Part shown: positions 8,346 through 18,384 of the stretch, piece by piece | How positions within the stretch are numbered: position 1 is the stretch's first letter | How the letters are laid out: each line of letters begins with the position of its first letter | Source of the DNA: Ensifer sesbaniae | Lineage (GTDB): Bacteria > Pseudomonadota > Alphaproteobacteria > Rhizobiales > Rhizobiaceae | Direction of reading: 5' to 3' | DNA: 64,000 nt | Assembly (NCBI RefSeq): GCF_013283665.1 | Contig: NZ_JABEKU010000001.1 | Span: 1,922,001-1,986,000 of the forward strand | Translations under genes and position numbers: made by a program | Notes under the pieces: generated by a model | What the model was told of the DNA's origin: nothing | Databases searched by the model: none | What the model saw: only the letters and a program-made list of their open reading frames with translations

Positions 8346-11300
8346 ATGATGCTGGTTGGCCTTGATCCGAAGAAGATCGTCGAAGCGCAGCGGGAGATCA
8401 CGATCGGCCCGGTTCCCGCCGGTGCCGAGGCACTGGTTCTGGCCGAACTTGCGCGGGCGGGCCAGCCGGTCGCCTATATTCTGTCGGACGGCCAGCGGAT
8501 CGCTGACCTGGAGCAGGTCTTGAGCTTCGTAGCGCCGGATATTCCGGTCCTGACACTGCCGGGTTGGGACTGCCTTCCCTATGACCGCGTGTCGCCGAGC
8601 GCCGACACGTCAGCACGGCGTCTCGCGGCACTCAGCGCGCTGATTGCGCACAAGAAGAAGCCGCATGCGGCGATCGTGCTGGTGACGGTCAATGCCGCCC
8701 TGCAGAAGATTTCGCCGCAGGAGGTGATCGAGAGCCTGGCGTTTTCGGCCCGCCCGGGCAATCAGGTACGCATGGATGACATCGCCACCCGGCTTGAGCG
8801 CAATGGCTTCGAGCGGGTCGCGACGGTGCGCGAAGTGGGCGAATACGCGGTCCGCGGCGGCATCCTCGATGTCTTCGTGCCCGGCAGCGCCGAGCCGCTG
8901 CGTCTCGATTTCTTCGGCGACACGCTCGAGACGATTCGCTCCTTCGATCCCGCAAGCCAGCGCACGACCGGCCAGGTTCGCTCTCTCGATCTCAATCCGA
9001 TGAGCGAGGTGTCGCTGACGCCGGAGACGATCAGCCACTTCCGCAGGCAGTATCTTTCGCTCTTCGGCGCCACGACCCGCGACGATGCACTCTATCAGGC
9101 TGTCTCCGAAGGGCGGCGTTACGCCGGCATGGAGCACTGGCTGCCGCTCTTCTATGATGGGCTGGAGACGGTCTTCGACTATCTCGACGGTTTCCGCATC
9201 GTCACCGACCATCTGGCGCGCGAAGCCGCCGCCGAACGCTCGAAGCTCATTCTCGACTATTACGATGCCCGTCTGGCATCGGCCTCTCCCGGCAAGGCGC
9301 AGACCACGCAGGGTACGCCCTATAAGCCGGTTCCGCCGGAATTGCTCTATCTGAATTCGCAGGGCTTCAACGCTGCGCTTGCCTCGCGCGACGCCATTCG
9401 CCTGTCGCCGTTCAACGAGCATGAAGGCGAAGCCCGACAGGTGATATCGGTCGATGCGCGCCAGGGCATGCGCTGGGCGAAGTCGGCGGGCGAGGGGGAG
9501 ACGGAGAGCGAACGCGTCAACGTCTTCGACCAGGCGGTCAAGTACATTGCCGAGCGCCGTTCGAAGGGCGCCAAGGTGGTCATCTCGGGCTGGAGCGAGG
9601 GATCGCTGGACCGGCTGTTGCAGGTGCTCGTCGAACATGGGCTCGGCAACATCAAGCCGATCAAGGCACTGGCCGAGGTCAAGAGCCTGAAGCCGGGCGA
9701 GGTGGGATCGACCGTCCTCAGCATCGAGGCCGGCTTCGAGACCGGCGATCTCGTTGTTATCGGCGAACAGGATATCCTGGGCGACCGCATGGTGCGGCGT
9801 TCGAAGCGCCGCAAGCGCGGGGCCGACTTCATCGCCGAAGTCGCTGGCCTCGACGAGGGCAGCTATGTGGTGCACGCCGAGCACGGCATCGGCCGCTTCG
9901 TCGGGCTGCGCACCATTGAGGCCGTCGGAGCGCCGCACGATTGCCTCGAGCTTGTCTATGCCGAAAACGCCAAGCTGTTCCTGCCGGTCGAAAACATCGA
10001 GCTTCTGTCGCGCTATGGTGCGGAGGGGACCGATGCGATCCTCGACAAGCTTGGTGGCGTTGCCTGGCAGGCGCGCAAGGCCAAGCTCAAGAAGCGGCTG
10101 CTCGACATGGCGGGTGGGCTCATCCGCATCGCCGCCGAACGCCACACGCGCCGGGCGCCGGTTCTCGTCGCTCAGGATGGTGTCTATGACGAATTCGCCG
10201 CCCGCTTCCCCTATGACGAGACCGAGGATCAGTTGAACTCGATCGAGGCGGTGCGCGACGATCTCGGCAGCGGCCGCCCGATGGACCGCCTCGTCTGCGG
10301 CGACGTCGGCTTCGGCAAGACAGAAGTGGCACTGCGTGCCGCCTTCATCGCGGCCATGAACGGCGTGCAGGTTGCCGTCGTCGTGCCGACCACGCTGCTC
10401 GCGCGCCAGCATTTCAAGACCTTTTCCGAGCGCTTTCGCGGTCTGCCGATCCGCATCCAGCAGGCTTCCCGTCTCGTTGGCTCGAAGGAACTGGCGCTGA
10501 CCAAGAAGGAAGTGGCCGATGGAAAAACCGACGTCGTCGTCGGCACCCATGCGCTGCTCGGCACCTCGGTCAATTTCGCCAATCTCGGTCTGCTGATCAT
10601 CGACGAGGAGCAGCACTTTGGTGTCAAGCACAAGGAACGGCTGAAGGAGCTGAAGTCCGACGTGCACGTGCTGACGCTTTCGGCAACGCCGATCCCGCGC
10701 ACGCTGCAGCTCGCCCTGACAGGTGTTCGCGAGTTGTCGCTGATCACCACGCCGCCGGTCGATCGCATGGCGGTGCGCACCTTCATTTCACCCTTCGACG
10801 CGCTGGTGATCCGCGAAACGCTGATGCGCGAGCACTATCGCGGCGGCCAGAGCTTCTATGTCTGCCCGCGCTTGAGTGATCTCTCGGAGATCCATGACTT
10901 CCTGAAATCCGACGTTCCGGAACTGAAGGTGGCGGTCGCTCACGGCCAGATGCCGGCGACCGAGCTCGAAGACATCATGAACGCCTTCTACGACGGGCGT
11001 TACGACGTGCTGCTGTCGACGACGATCGTCGAATCCGGTCTCGATGTCCCGACGGCCAATACGCTGATCGTGCACCGCGCCGACATGTTCGGCCTCGCCC
11101 AGCTCTACCAGCTTCGCGGCCGCGTCGGCCGCTCGAAGGTGCGTGCCTTCGCGCTGTTCACTCTGCCGGTCAACAAGACGCTCACGGGAACGGCCGAACG
11201 CCGGCTCAAGGTGCTGCAGTCGCTCGACACGCTCGGCGCCGGCTTCCAGCTTGCCAGCCACGACCTCGATATCCGCGGCGCCGGCAACCTGCTCGGCGAG

Positions 11301-11852
11301 GAACAGTCGGGCCACATCAAGGAGGTCGGTTTCGAACTTTACCAGCAGATGCTCGAGGAAGCGGTCGCCGAACTCAAGGGCGAGGAAGAAATCCACGATA
11401 CCGGCTGGTCGCCGCAGATCTCGGTCGGTACCCCGGTGATGATCCCCGAACACTACGTGCCGGACCTGCACCTGAGGCTCGGTCTCTACCGCCGCCTGGG
11501 TGAACTGACGGATCTCAAGGAAATCGACGGCTTCGGCGCCGAGATGATCGACCGCTTCGGGCCGTTGCCGATCGAGGTCCAGCACCTCCTGAAGATCGTA
11601 TACATCAAGTCGCTCTGCCGTACGGCCAATGTCGAGAAGCTCGATGCCGGGCCGAAGGGGGTCGTCGTCCAGCTCCGCAACAAGGAGTTCCCGAACCCGG
11701 CGGCGCTGGTCGGTTACATCGCCAAGCAGGGCACGCTCGCGAAGATCCGGCCGGATCACAGCATCTTCTTCCAAAGGGAGCTGGCAACGCCGGAGAAGCG
11801 CCTTTCAGGCGCTGCGATGGTGATGACGCAGCTCGCGGGCCTGGCGAAGTAG
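8346..11852 (+). CDS. mfd: Transcription-repair coupling factor Mfd
   Basis: Mfd removes RNA polymerase stalled at DNA lesions and recruits UvrA to the transcribed strand. The 1168-aa protein has the full set of regions. These are a UvrB-like N-terminal module, an RNA polymerase-interacting domain with VHAEHGIGRFVGL near residue 510, a RecG-like motor with GDVGFGKTEVALRAAF (~650) and DEEQHFGVKHKE (~752), QLRGRVGRSK (~920), and the C-terminal TRCF domain. It lies 4 bp after sdhE and is probably cotranscribed with it. A CTACAGCG-family repeat follows the stop. Confidence 0.97.
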   Translation: MMLVGLDPKKIVEAQREITIGPVPAGAEALVLAELARAGQPVAYILSDGQRIADLEQVLSFVAPDIPVLTLPGWDCLPYDRVSPSADTSARRLAALSALIAHKKKPHAAIVLVTVNAALQKISPQEVIESLAFSARPGNQVRMDDIATRLERNGFERVATVREVGEYAVRGGILDVFVPGSAEPLRLDFFGDTLETIRSFDPASQRTTGQVRSLDLNPMSEVSLTPETISHFRRQYLSLFGATTRDDALYQAVSEGRRYAGMEHWLPLFYDGLETVFDYLDGFRIVTDHLAREAAAERSKLILDYYDARLASASPGKAQTTQGTPYKPVPPELLYLNSQGFNAALASRDAIRLSPFNEHEGEARQVISVDARQGMRWAKSAGEGETESERVNVFDQAVKYIAERRSKGAKVVISGWSEGSLDRLLQVLVEHGLGNIKPIKALAEVKSLKPGEVGSTVLSIEAGFETGDLVVIGEQDILGDRMVRRSKRRKRGADFIAEVAGLDEGSYVVHAEHGIGRFVGLRTIEAVGAPHDCLELVYAENAKLFLPVENIELLSRYGAEGTDAILDKLGGVAWQARKAKLKKRLLDMAGGLIRIAAERHTRRAPVLVAQDGVYDEFAARFPYDETEDQLNSIEAVRDDLGSGRPMDRLVCGDVGFGKTEVALRAAFIAAMNGVQVAVVVPTTLLARQHFKTFSERFRGLPIRIQQASRLVGSKELALTKKEVADGKTDVVVGTHALLGTSVNFANLGLLIIDEEQHFGVKHKERLKELKSDVHVLTLSATPIPRTLQLALTGVRELSLITTPPVDRMAVRTFISPFDALVIRETLMREHYRGGQSFYVCPRLSDLSEIHDFLKSDVPELKVAVAHGQMPATELEDIMNAFYDGRYDVLLSTTIVESGLDVPTANTLIVHRADMFGLAQLYQLRGRVGRSKVRAFALFTLPVNKTLTGTAERRLKVLQSLDTLGAGFQLASHDLDIRGAGNLLGEEQSGHIKEVGFELYQQMLEEAVAELKGEEEIHDTGWSPQISVGTPVMIPEHYVPDLHLRLGLYRRLGELTDLKEIDGFGAEMIDRFGPLPIEVQHLLKIVYIKSLCRTANVEKLDAGPKGVVVQLRNKEFPNPAALVGYIAKQGTLAKIRPDHSIFFQRELATPEKRLSGAAMVMTQLAGLAK

Positions 11853-11885
11853 CCACGTTTTGTAGCGTGCTGCCGTAGCGCCAGA

Positions 11886-11949
11886 CTACAGCGCCGCGCG
11901 CCTTTTCAGACGCGCGAAGGTCGCCGTAGCGCTTTAGATTTGCTGCATG
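11886..11949 (-). repeat. CTACAGCG-family intergenic repeat, copy 2
   Basis: Starts CTACAGCGCCGCGCG and ends GCTTTAGATTTGCTGCATG on the plus strand. It is the reverse complement counterpart of the unit at about 7951-8013. The central CGCGCG and CGCGCG arms can form a stem. It separates mfd from the convergent DsbA-family gene and could act as a transcript 3' structure. Confidence 0.65.
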
Positions 11950-11982
11950 TCTCCTCGAATCGACTTAAGGAGACAGGGCTGC

Positions 11983-12645
11983 TCAGTTGGGTTTGCCGCT
12001 CGCCTTCATTTGCGCGATTTCGCTCAGCGCATTCGTCAATACGTCGACGGTTTGCGCTCCCATCACGGCATATTGTCCGTCGAGAATGAAGCAGGGCACG
12101 CCGGTCACGCCCATCTCGCGCGCCATCCCGACCTCTTCCTTGACGGCGTCCTTGTCGGCGTCGGAGTTCAGCAATGCGGCGATGACGGGCCGATCGAGAC
12201 CGGCCTTCTCGGCGATATCCAGCAGCACGGCGTGATCGCCGACGTTGCGACCTTCTTCGAAATTGGCCTTGAAGAGCAGGCCGACGACGGCCGATTGCGT
12301 CGGTTCGCCGTTGGTTGCAGCCCAGCGCACGAGCCGATGGGCATCGAGCGTGTTCGGGCTGATCTTCACGGCATCGAAGTCGAAGGCAATGCCGTCGGCG
12401 TTTCCGAGCTCGCGCAGCATGTCATGCGCGCGATCGACGGCTGCCTGACCGCCGAGCTTTGCGGCCAGATGCTGCTTGTGGTCGACGCCTTCGGGCGGCA
12501 GGTCGGGATTGAGCTGATAGGGACGCCAATTGACCGTGACGAGCACGTCCGGAACATTGGCGATCGCCTGATCGAGTCTCGCCTTGCCGAGATAGCACCA
12601 GGGGCAGACGACGTCCGAGACGATATCGATGCTGACGGTTTCCAT
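11983..12645 (-). CDS. DsbA-family (FrnE-like) thiol oxidoreductase
   Basis: A 220-aa thioredoxin-fold protein of the DsbA/FrnE group (COG2761). The active site CPWC is at residues 14-17, directly after the first beta-strand, and the cis-proline loop GVTGVPCFIL is near residue 170. There is no signal peptide, so it acts in the cytoplasm, unlike true DsbA. Family members are disulfide oxidoreductases or isomerases, some linked to oxidative-stress tolerance. The ATG at 12645 is preceded by AAAGGCACCC. The frame is open further upstream, but that part is not conserved-looking. The solute-binding protein gene on the same strand ends 89 bp upstream. Confidence 0.9.
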   Translation of the reverse strand: METVSIDIVSDVVCPWCYLGKARLDQAIANVPDVLVTVNWRPYQLNPDLPPEGVDHKQHLAAKLGGQAAVDRAHDMLRELGNADGIAFDFDAVKISPNTLDAHRLVRWAATNGEPTQSAVVGLLFKANFEEGRNVGDHAVLLDIAEKAGLDRPVIAALLNSDADKDAVKEEVGMAREMGVTGVPCFILDGQYAVMGAQTVDVLTNALSEIAQMKASGKPN

Positions 12646-12734
12646 GGTGCGGGTGCCTTTCCTTATTTGGTATGTCGGCGAGATAAGCCGGTTTGACCCG
12701 GCTTTCAATGCGTTACCAAAAGGGAACCAACCCT

Positions 12735-14549
12735 CTACTGCGCGTTTTGATCCCACCAGGTCGGAAGTTGATAGCCGTAAAGCGGCAATACATCGGGGCG
12801 GCCGATATGCTTGTGCCTGGCCACCCACTGCGCGTCCAGGTGATAGAGCGGCACTAGGTAGGAATTATTGACCAGCAACCGGTCATGCGCACGTACGGCG
12901 GCCGTGAAATCCTCGGTCGTCCGGGCCTGGAGAATGTTGTTGATCATGCGGTCGACATCCTTGTCGGCTACGCCGGCAAAGTTGTCGCTCCCCTGCCGGT
13001 CCCGCGACTGGGAGGACCAGCGCCCGACCTGTTCGACGCCGGGCGACAAAGTCGACGGGAAGGATTTGATGATCACGTCGTAGTCGAAGGATTGGCTGCG
13101 CTGCTGGTACTGCGAATCGTCGACGGTGCGTACGGAAGCCTGAATACCGAGCGGGGCGAGAAAGCGCTGGTAGGCCAGCGCGATCTTTTCCTGGCCCGCA
13201 TTCTGGCTCATGATCTCGAAGGCGAGCGGCGCGCCGTTGGCGTTCACCATCTTGCCGTCCTTTATCTGGAAGCCGGCCTCCCGCATCAGCGAAACGGCGA
13301 CGCGCAGCACGTTGCGATCGCGACCGGAGGCGTCGGTCACCGGCAGCCGGTATGTGCCGTCGAGAATCGCCGGATTGATACGCTCGCGCGCATCGCCGAT
13401 GAGGCCGAGTTCGCGGTCGTCGGCCGGCGCGCCGAGGAAGCTCAGCGTCGAATTCTGCCAGTAGCTCTGGGTGCGCGTATAGGCGCCGTCAAAGAGGTTC
13501 TTGTTGACCCACTCGAAGTCGAACACCAGCGCCAGACCCTGCCGGAGCTTGAGGTTGTCGAACATCGGCCTGCGGGTATTGAATACGATGCCGAGCATGC
13601 CCGAGGGCGTCTTCGGCTTGAAGGTTTCCTTGACGACCTCGCCGGTGCGGACAGCCGGGAAATCATAGCCGCGCGCCCATTTGGTGGCGCTGCCTTCGGG
13701 ATAGACGTCGATCTCGCCCTTCTTGAACGCCTCGAACAGCGAATTTTCCTGGAGAAAATACTCGACGGAGATTTCGTCGTAATTGTCCTGGCCGACTTTC
13801 GACGGCAGGTCCTTCGCCCAATAGTCCGGGTTTCTCTTGTAGACGATGCGCTCGCCGGGCTTCACTTCGGCGACGCGATAGGGACCGGAGCCGAGCGGCG
13901 GTTTCAAGCTCGTCTGCTCGAAGGTCGCAACGTCGATTGCATGCTTCGGCAACACCGGCGACAGCCCGAGCAGCAACGGAAGTTCGCGGTCGGCCTCTTC
14001 GGTGAAGGTGAAGCGGACGCTGCGGTCGCCCACCTTCTCCATCTTCGCCACCTTGGCCAGGCGGTTGCTGAAGGGAACCCGTCCCTTGTCGCGCAGCAGT
14101 TCGAAGCTGAAGATGACGTCTTCAGCGGTTACCGGCTGCCCGTCGGCCCAGCGGGCATTGGGATTGAGGTTGAACTGGATGAAGGTCCGGTCGTCATCCC
14201 ATTCGACCGATTCGGCGAGCAGGCCGTACATGGTGAAGGCCTCGTCGCGCGAGCGCTGCATCAGCGATTCGTAGACGAGGTTGCCGTATTCCGGGTCCCA
14301 CATGCCGCGCGCCGTCGTGCGCATGCTTTTCAGGATGAAAGGATTGAGGCTGTCGAAGCTGCCGACGACGCCGTAAGAGATCTTCCCGCCCTTCTTCACG
14401 TTCGGATTGACGTAGGGAAAGTTCTTGAAATCGGCTGGCAGCGCCGGCTCGCCATGCATGGCGATGGCATGGACAGGAGCGGCTGCCGCGCCGTTGGCGA
14501 ACGAAGTGACGGTCATGAGCAGTGCCAGACCGGAGAGAATTGAACGCAA
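12735..14549 (-). CDS. Periplasmic oligopeptide/microcin C-type solute-binding protein (family 5, YejA-like)
   Basis: A 604-aa extracellular solute-binding protein of the SBP_bac_5 family, closest by eye to YejA, the binding protein of the YejABEF peptide/microcin C importer. The N-terminus is a Sec signal peptide with cleavage near ANGAAAA. Typical blocks are SLNPFILK, the WADGQPVTAEDVIFSFELL segment and the central GSGPYRVAEVKPGERIVYKRN. I favour the TTG start at 14549, because GGGAGG lies 5 nt before it; a GTG at 14555 overlaps the ribosome site. No permease or ATPase genes are adjacent, so it must work with components encoded elsewhere. It is divergent from the IalB-type gene. Confidence 0.9.
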   Translation of the reverse strand: MRSILSGLALLMTVTSFANGAAAAPVHAIAMHGEPALPADFKNFPYVNPNVKKGGKISYGVVGSFDSLNPFILKSMRTTARGMWDPEYGNLVYESLMQRSRDEAFTMYGLLAESVEWDDDRTFIQFNLNPNARWADGQPVTAEDVIFSFELLRDKGRVPFSNRLAKVAKMEKVGDRSVRFTFTEEADRELPLLLGLSPVLPKHAIDVATFEQTSLKPPLGSGPYRVAEVKPGERIVYKRNPDYWAKDLPSKVGQDNYDEISVEYFLQENSLFEAFKKGEIDVYPEGSATKWARGYDFPAVRTGEVVKETFKPKTPSGMLGIVFNTRRPMFDNLKLRQGLALVFDFEWVNKNLFDGAYTRTQSYWQNSTLSFLGAPADDRELGLIGDARERINPAILDGTYRLPVTDASGRDRNVLRVAVSLMREAGFQIKDGKMVNANGAPLAFEIMSQNAGQEKIALAYQRFLAPLGIQASVRTVDDSQYQQRSQSFDYDVIIKSFPSTLSPGVEQVGRWSSQSRDRQGSDNFAGVADKDVDRMINNILQARTTEDFTAAVRAHDRLLVNNSYLVPLYHLDAQWVARHKHIGRPDVLPLYGYQLPTWWDQNAQ

Positions 14550-14823
14550 AGTCACCTCCCGTGAAGGGGTATCAACAGGCCGATTCCCTAAACGTTAGCA
14601 ACGGTGACCGATGAATCCAACCGATCCGCCGCCCAAATTCCACCCAGTCGCAAGTCAAAAAATGACAGGAAACACTGGATAATCGAAGCGAGCCAATGTA
14701 ACAGGTGTTTCCGGAAACGGGGTCATGCATTTGCCTTATTTGGCCAACAGGACAACGGCGGCTGACGATACTCACCTGCGGAACGAATTGTTCCGTTACC
14801 GGATTTCAGGAGACGGAATCACA

Positions 14824-15453
14824 ATGATCTTCAAGTCGAATTTTACCAAACGCTCGGGTATGGCAGCGCTGGCGCTCTCTGTAGCTGCTGCGGGCGTGCC
14901 GGGTGTTGCATCCGCCCAGCAGGCGGGTGGCAAGCCGCCGCAGGGCTGGTTCAAGGTCTGCACCAAGCAGGAAGACAATGACGTCTGCATCGTTCAGAAC
15001 CTGCTGACCGCCAATAACGGCCAGCTCGTGACCGCTGTCGGCCTCATCACCGTAAGCGGCAAGGTCAATCGCAAGGTCCTGCAGGTTTCCGTACCGTCCG
15101 CACGCCTCATCCCGACCGGTGTCCAGATGCAGATCGACGGCGGCAAGCCGGTGAAGCTCGACTACGCCATCTGCATGCCGGACAAGTGCGTCGCTGAAGC
15201 GCCGCTCTCCGACCAGCTGATCGCAAGCCTGAAGAAGGGCAATGAAGTCGTCTTCACGTCGGTGAACTTCCAGCGTGCGCCGAACCCGATCAAGATGGCC
15301 CTCACAGGCTTCACCGGTGTATTCGACGGCGAACCGATCGAACAGTCGCAGCTCGAAGAGCGCCAGCGCCTCCTGCAGGAAGAAATGCAGAAGAAGGCCG
15401 AGGACGCCCGCAAGAAGCTCGAGGAAGCCCAGAAGGCTGCCAAGCAGAACTGA
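14824..15453 (+). CDS. Invasion-associated locus B (IalB) family periplasmic protein
   Basis: A 209-aa exported protein. The signal peptide is cleaved after about residue 31 (GVASA/QQ). The IalB domain follows, with four cysteines in the expected spacing (KVCTKQ, DVCIV, YAICMPDKC). The C-terminal 40 residues are a highly charged helix rich in Glu, Lys, Arg and Gln, likely a coiled coil, which is not part of the basic domain. IalB proteins were named in Bartonella for erythrocyte invasion, but occur across rhizobia with unknown function. A GGAGACGGAATCACA ribosome site precedes the ATG at 14824. A strong terminator follows the gene. Confidence 0.9.
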   Translation: MIFKSNFTKRSGMAALALSVAAAGVPGVASAQQAGGKPPQGWFKVCTKQEDNDVCIVQNLLTANNGQLVTAVGLITVSGKVNRKVLQVSVPSARLIPTGVQMQIDGGKPVKLDYAICMPDKCVAEAPLSDQLIASLKKGNEVVFTSVNFQRAPNPIKMALTGFTGVFDGEPIEQSQLEERQRLLQEEMQKKAEDARKKLEEAQKAAKQN

Positions 15454-15480
15454 GCGATCGCTCGCGATCGCCAAAAGAAA

Positions 15481-15512
15481 CGCCCGGACTTAACGTCCGG
15501 GCGTTTTCATTT
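15481..15512 (+). terminator. Rho-independent terminator after ialB-type gene
   Basis: A 9-bp perfect stem CGCCCGGAC/GTCCGGGCG with a 5-nt loop, followed by TTTTCATTTT. It lies 28 bp after the stop. Confidence 0.9.
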
Positions 15513-15608
15513 TATCCGGGGCAAAAGCCTTGAAGCGCGTCGCGATCTTAGGGTTCGTTGAGCCTTCGATATTTCATCTCAAAACGCCACGCACTTTTGC
15601 GGCATGCT

Positions 15609-15938
15609 TCAGTGACGGAAAGTCGCCTTGGGCTTGTAGTGGCCGACGCCATCCTTATCGAACAGGGCATCGACTTGGGCGTGGCGCATCGGCCGGTCGC
15701 TGTCGTCGAACTCCAGGTTCTGCTCGGAAACGTAGGCGACATATTCGCTGTCATCGTTTTCGGCGAACAGATGGTAGAAGGGTTGATCCTTGCTCGGGCG
15801 GATCTCCTGCGGAATAGCGTTCCACCACTCTTCGGTATTGGCGTATTCCGGATCGACGTCGAAAATGACGCCGCGGAACGGGAAAATCCGATGGCGAACC
15901 ACCTGTCCGATCTCGAATTTGGCGTTTCTTTGTTTCAT
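15609..15938 (-). CDS. hspQ: Heat shock protein HspQ
   Basis: HspQ (YccV/hemimethylated-DNA-binding fold) is a small heat-induced protein that in E. coli modulates Lon proteolysis and DnaA stability. The 109-aa protein has the family core IGQVVRHRIFPFRGVIFDVDP near the N-terminus, then EEWWNAIP, QPFYHL and VAYVSEQNL. The ATG at 15938 is chosen because GAAAGGA lies 11 nt upstream. An earlier ATG at 15950 overlaps that site and would add only MCCV. The gene is monocistronic, between the terminator of the IalB gene and glnA. I did not find a clear sigma32 promoter. Confidence 0.93.
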   Translation of the reverse strand: MKQRNAKFEIGQVVRHRIFPFRGVIFDVDPEYANTEEWWNAIPQEIRPSKDQPFYHLFAENDDSEYVAYVSEQNLEFDDSDRPMRHAQVDALFDKDGVGHYKPKATFRH

Positions 15939-16140
15939 GACGCAACACATCCTTTCAGGAGATTATCTGGGTTGGCGAACCCAAAACATCAATAGGGATC
16001 TCCCTTCCGCCCTGCGTTGACCTTCGGCGCCGTGCGCCCGGCTGGACGCGCAAAGATTGCCGCCATCATAATATCACACAATTCCGCAAACGGTGCCGCC
16101 TGCGCAAGGGGCCGCCTCCGCGGACGAAAGCGAAAGCCGA

Positions 16141-16174
16141 AAGAAAAACCGGCGGCTCTTCGAGGAACCGCCGG
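16141..16174 (-). terminator. Rho-independent terminator after glnA
   Basis: On the minus strand CCGGCGGTTC pairs with GAGCCGCCGG (one mismatch) around a 6-nt loop and is followed by TTTTTCTT. It lies 51 bp past the glnA stop. The rest of the 15939-16224 gap shows no gene. Confidence 0.85.
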
Positions 16175-16224
16175 CTCTTCATGCTCTTACCGTGCCGGCA
16201 GCTAAGTCGATGTTGCCGGTGGGC

Positions 16225-17634
16225 TTAGACCGAGTAGTACATGTCGTACTCGACCGGATGCGGGGTCATTTCGAAGCGCATCACTTCCTGCATCTTCAGT
16301 TCGATGAAGGAATCGATCTGGTCGTCGTCGAACACGCCGCCGGCGGTCAGGTACTTGCGATCCTTGTCGAGGCTTTCGAGCGCTTCGCGCAGCGAGCCGC
16401 AGACGGTCGGGATCTTCTTCAGTTCCTTCGGCGGCAGGTCATAGAGGTCCTTGTCCATGGCCTTGCCCGGGTGCAGCTTGTTCTTGATGCCGTCGAGGCC
16501 AGCCATCAGCATGGCTGCGAAGGCGAGATAGGGGTTGGCGGTCGGATCCGGGAAGCGGACTTCGACGCGCTTGGCCTTCGGGTTGGTGCCGAACGGAATG
16601 CGGCAGGAGGCCGAACGGTTGCGGGCCGAGTAGGCGAGCAGAACCGGCGCTTCATAGCCCGGGACGAGACGCTTGTAGGAGTTCGTCGACGGGTTGGTGA
16701 AGGCATTCAGCGACTTGGCATGCTTGATGATGCCGCCGATGAAGTAGAGGCAGGTTTCCGACAGGCCGGCATATTCGTCGCCTGCGAAGGTCGGCTTGCC
16801 GTCCTTCCAGATCGACAGATGCACGTGCATGCCCGAGCCGTTGTCGCCGAAGATCGGCTTCGGCATGAAGGTTGCGGTCTTGCCATAGGCATTGGCAACC
16901 TGGTGCACGACGTACTTGTAGATCTGCATCTTGTCGGCGTTGCGAACCAGCGCGTCGAACTTGACGCCGAGCTCATGCTGGGCGGCAGCCACTTCGTGGT
17001 GGTGCTTTTCGACCGTCACGCCCATCTCGGCGAGAACCGTCAGCATTTCCGAACGCATGTCCTGGCAGCTGTCGACCGGCGGAACCGGGAAATAGCCGCC
17101 CTTGACGCGCGGACGGTGACCGAGGTTGCCGGTCTCATAGTCGGTGTCGTCGTTCGACGGCAGTTCGGAGGAGTCGAGCTTGAAGCCGGTGTTGTACGGA
17201 TCGGCCTTGTACTTGACGTCGTCGAAAACGAAGAACTCGGCTTCCGGGCCGACGAAGACGGTGTCGCCGATGCCGGAGGCCTTGAGGTAGGCTTCCGCCT
17301 TCTTGGCCGTGCCGCGCGGGTCGCGGTTGTAGGCTTCGCCGGAAACCGGGTCCAGAATGTCGCAGATGATGACCATCGTCGACTGCGCGAAGAACGGGTC
17401 CATATGCGCTGTTTCCGGATCGGGCATCAGCACCATGTCGGACTCGTTGATCGCCTTCCAGCCGCCAATCGAGGAGCCGTCGAACATGACGCCGTCGGCG
17501 AACATGTCTTCATCGACGCAGACGACGTCCATCGTTACGTGCTGCAGCTTGCCCTTGGGGTCGGTAAAGCGCAGGTCGACGAACTTGACGTCATTGTCCT
17601 TGATTTGCTTCAGAATATCGCTTGCAGTCGTCAT
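16225..17634 (-). CDS. glnA: Glutamine synthetase type I
   Basis: GlnA condenses ammonium and glutamate to glutamine and is the main ammonium-assimilating enzyme. At 469 aa it is a standard GSI subunit forming dodecamers. Visible motifs are the latch [21 protein letters not shown], the glutamate-binding [16 protein letters not shown] and the adenylylation-site segment [10 protein letters not shown] (Tyr near residue 397). This marks the beta form controlled by GlnE adenylyltransferase. The ATG at 17634 follows CAGGGAATTACGGCAA. It is 67 bp downstream of glnB on the same strand, the classic rhizobial glnBA operon, so PII and the enzyme it regulates are co-expressed. Confidence 0.98.
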   Translation of the reverse strand: MTTASDILKQIKDNDVKFVDLRFTDPKGKLQHVTMDVVCVDEDMFADGVMFDGSSIGGWKAINESDMVLMPDPETAHMDPFFAQSTMVIICDILDPVSGEAYNRDPRGTAKKAEAYLKASGIGDTVFVGPEAEFFVFDDVKYKADPYNTGFKLDSSELPSNDDTDYETGNLGHRPRVKGGYFPVPPVDSCQDMRSEMLTVLAEMGVTVEKHHHEVAAAQHELGVKFDALVRNADKMQIYKYVVHQVANAYGKTATFMPKPIFGDNGSGMHVHLSIWKDGKPTFAGDEYAGLSETCLYFIGGIIKHAKSLNAFTNPSTNSYKRLVPGYEAPVLLAYSARNRSASCRIPFGTNPKAKRVEVRFPDPTANPYLAFAAMLMAGLDGIKNKLHPGKAMDKDLYDLPPKELKKIPTVCGSLREALESLDKDRKYLTAGGVFDDDQIDSFIELKMQEVMRFEMTPHPVEYDMYYSV

Positions 17635-17701
17635 TTGCCGTAATTCCCTGTGTGAGATGACGAGGTTTGAAAAGAAACCGGGCCGGACGGCCCGTGAGAT
17701 A

Positions 17702-18382
<681 letters not shown>

Positions 18383-18384
18383 TC

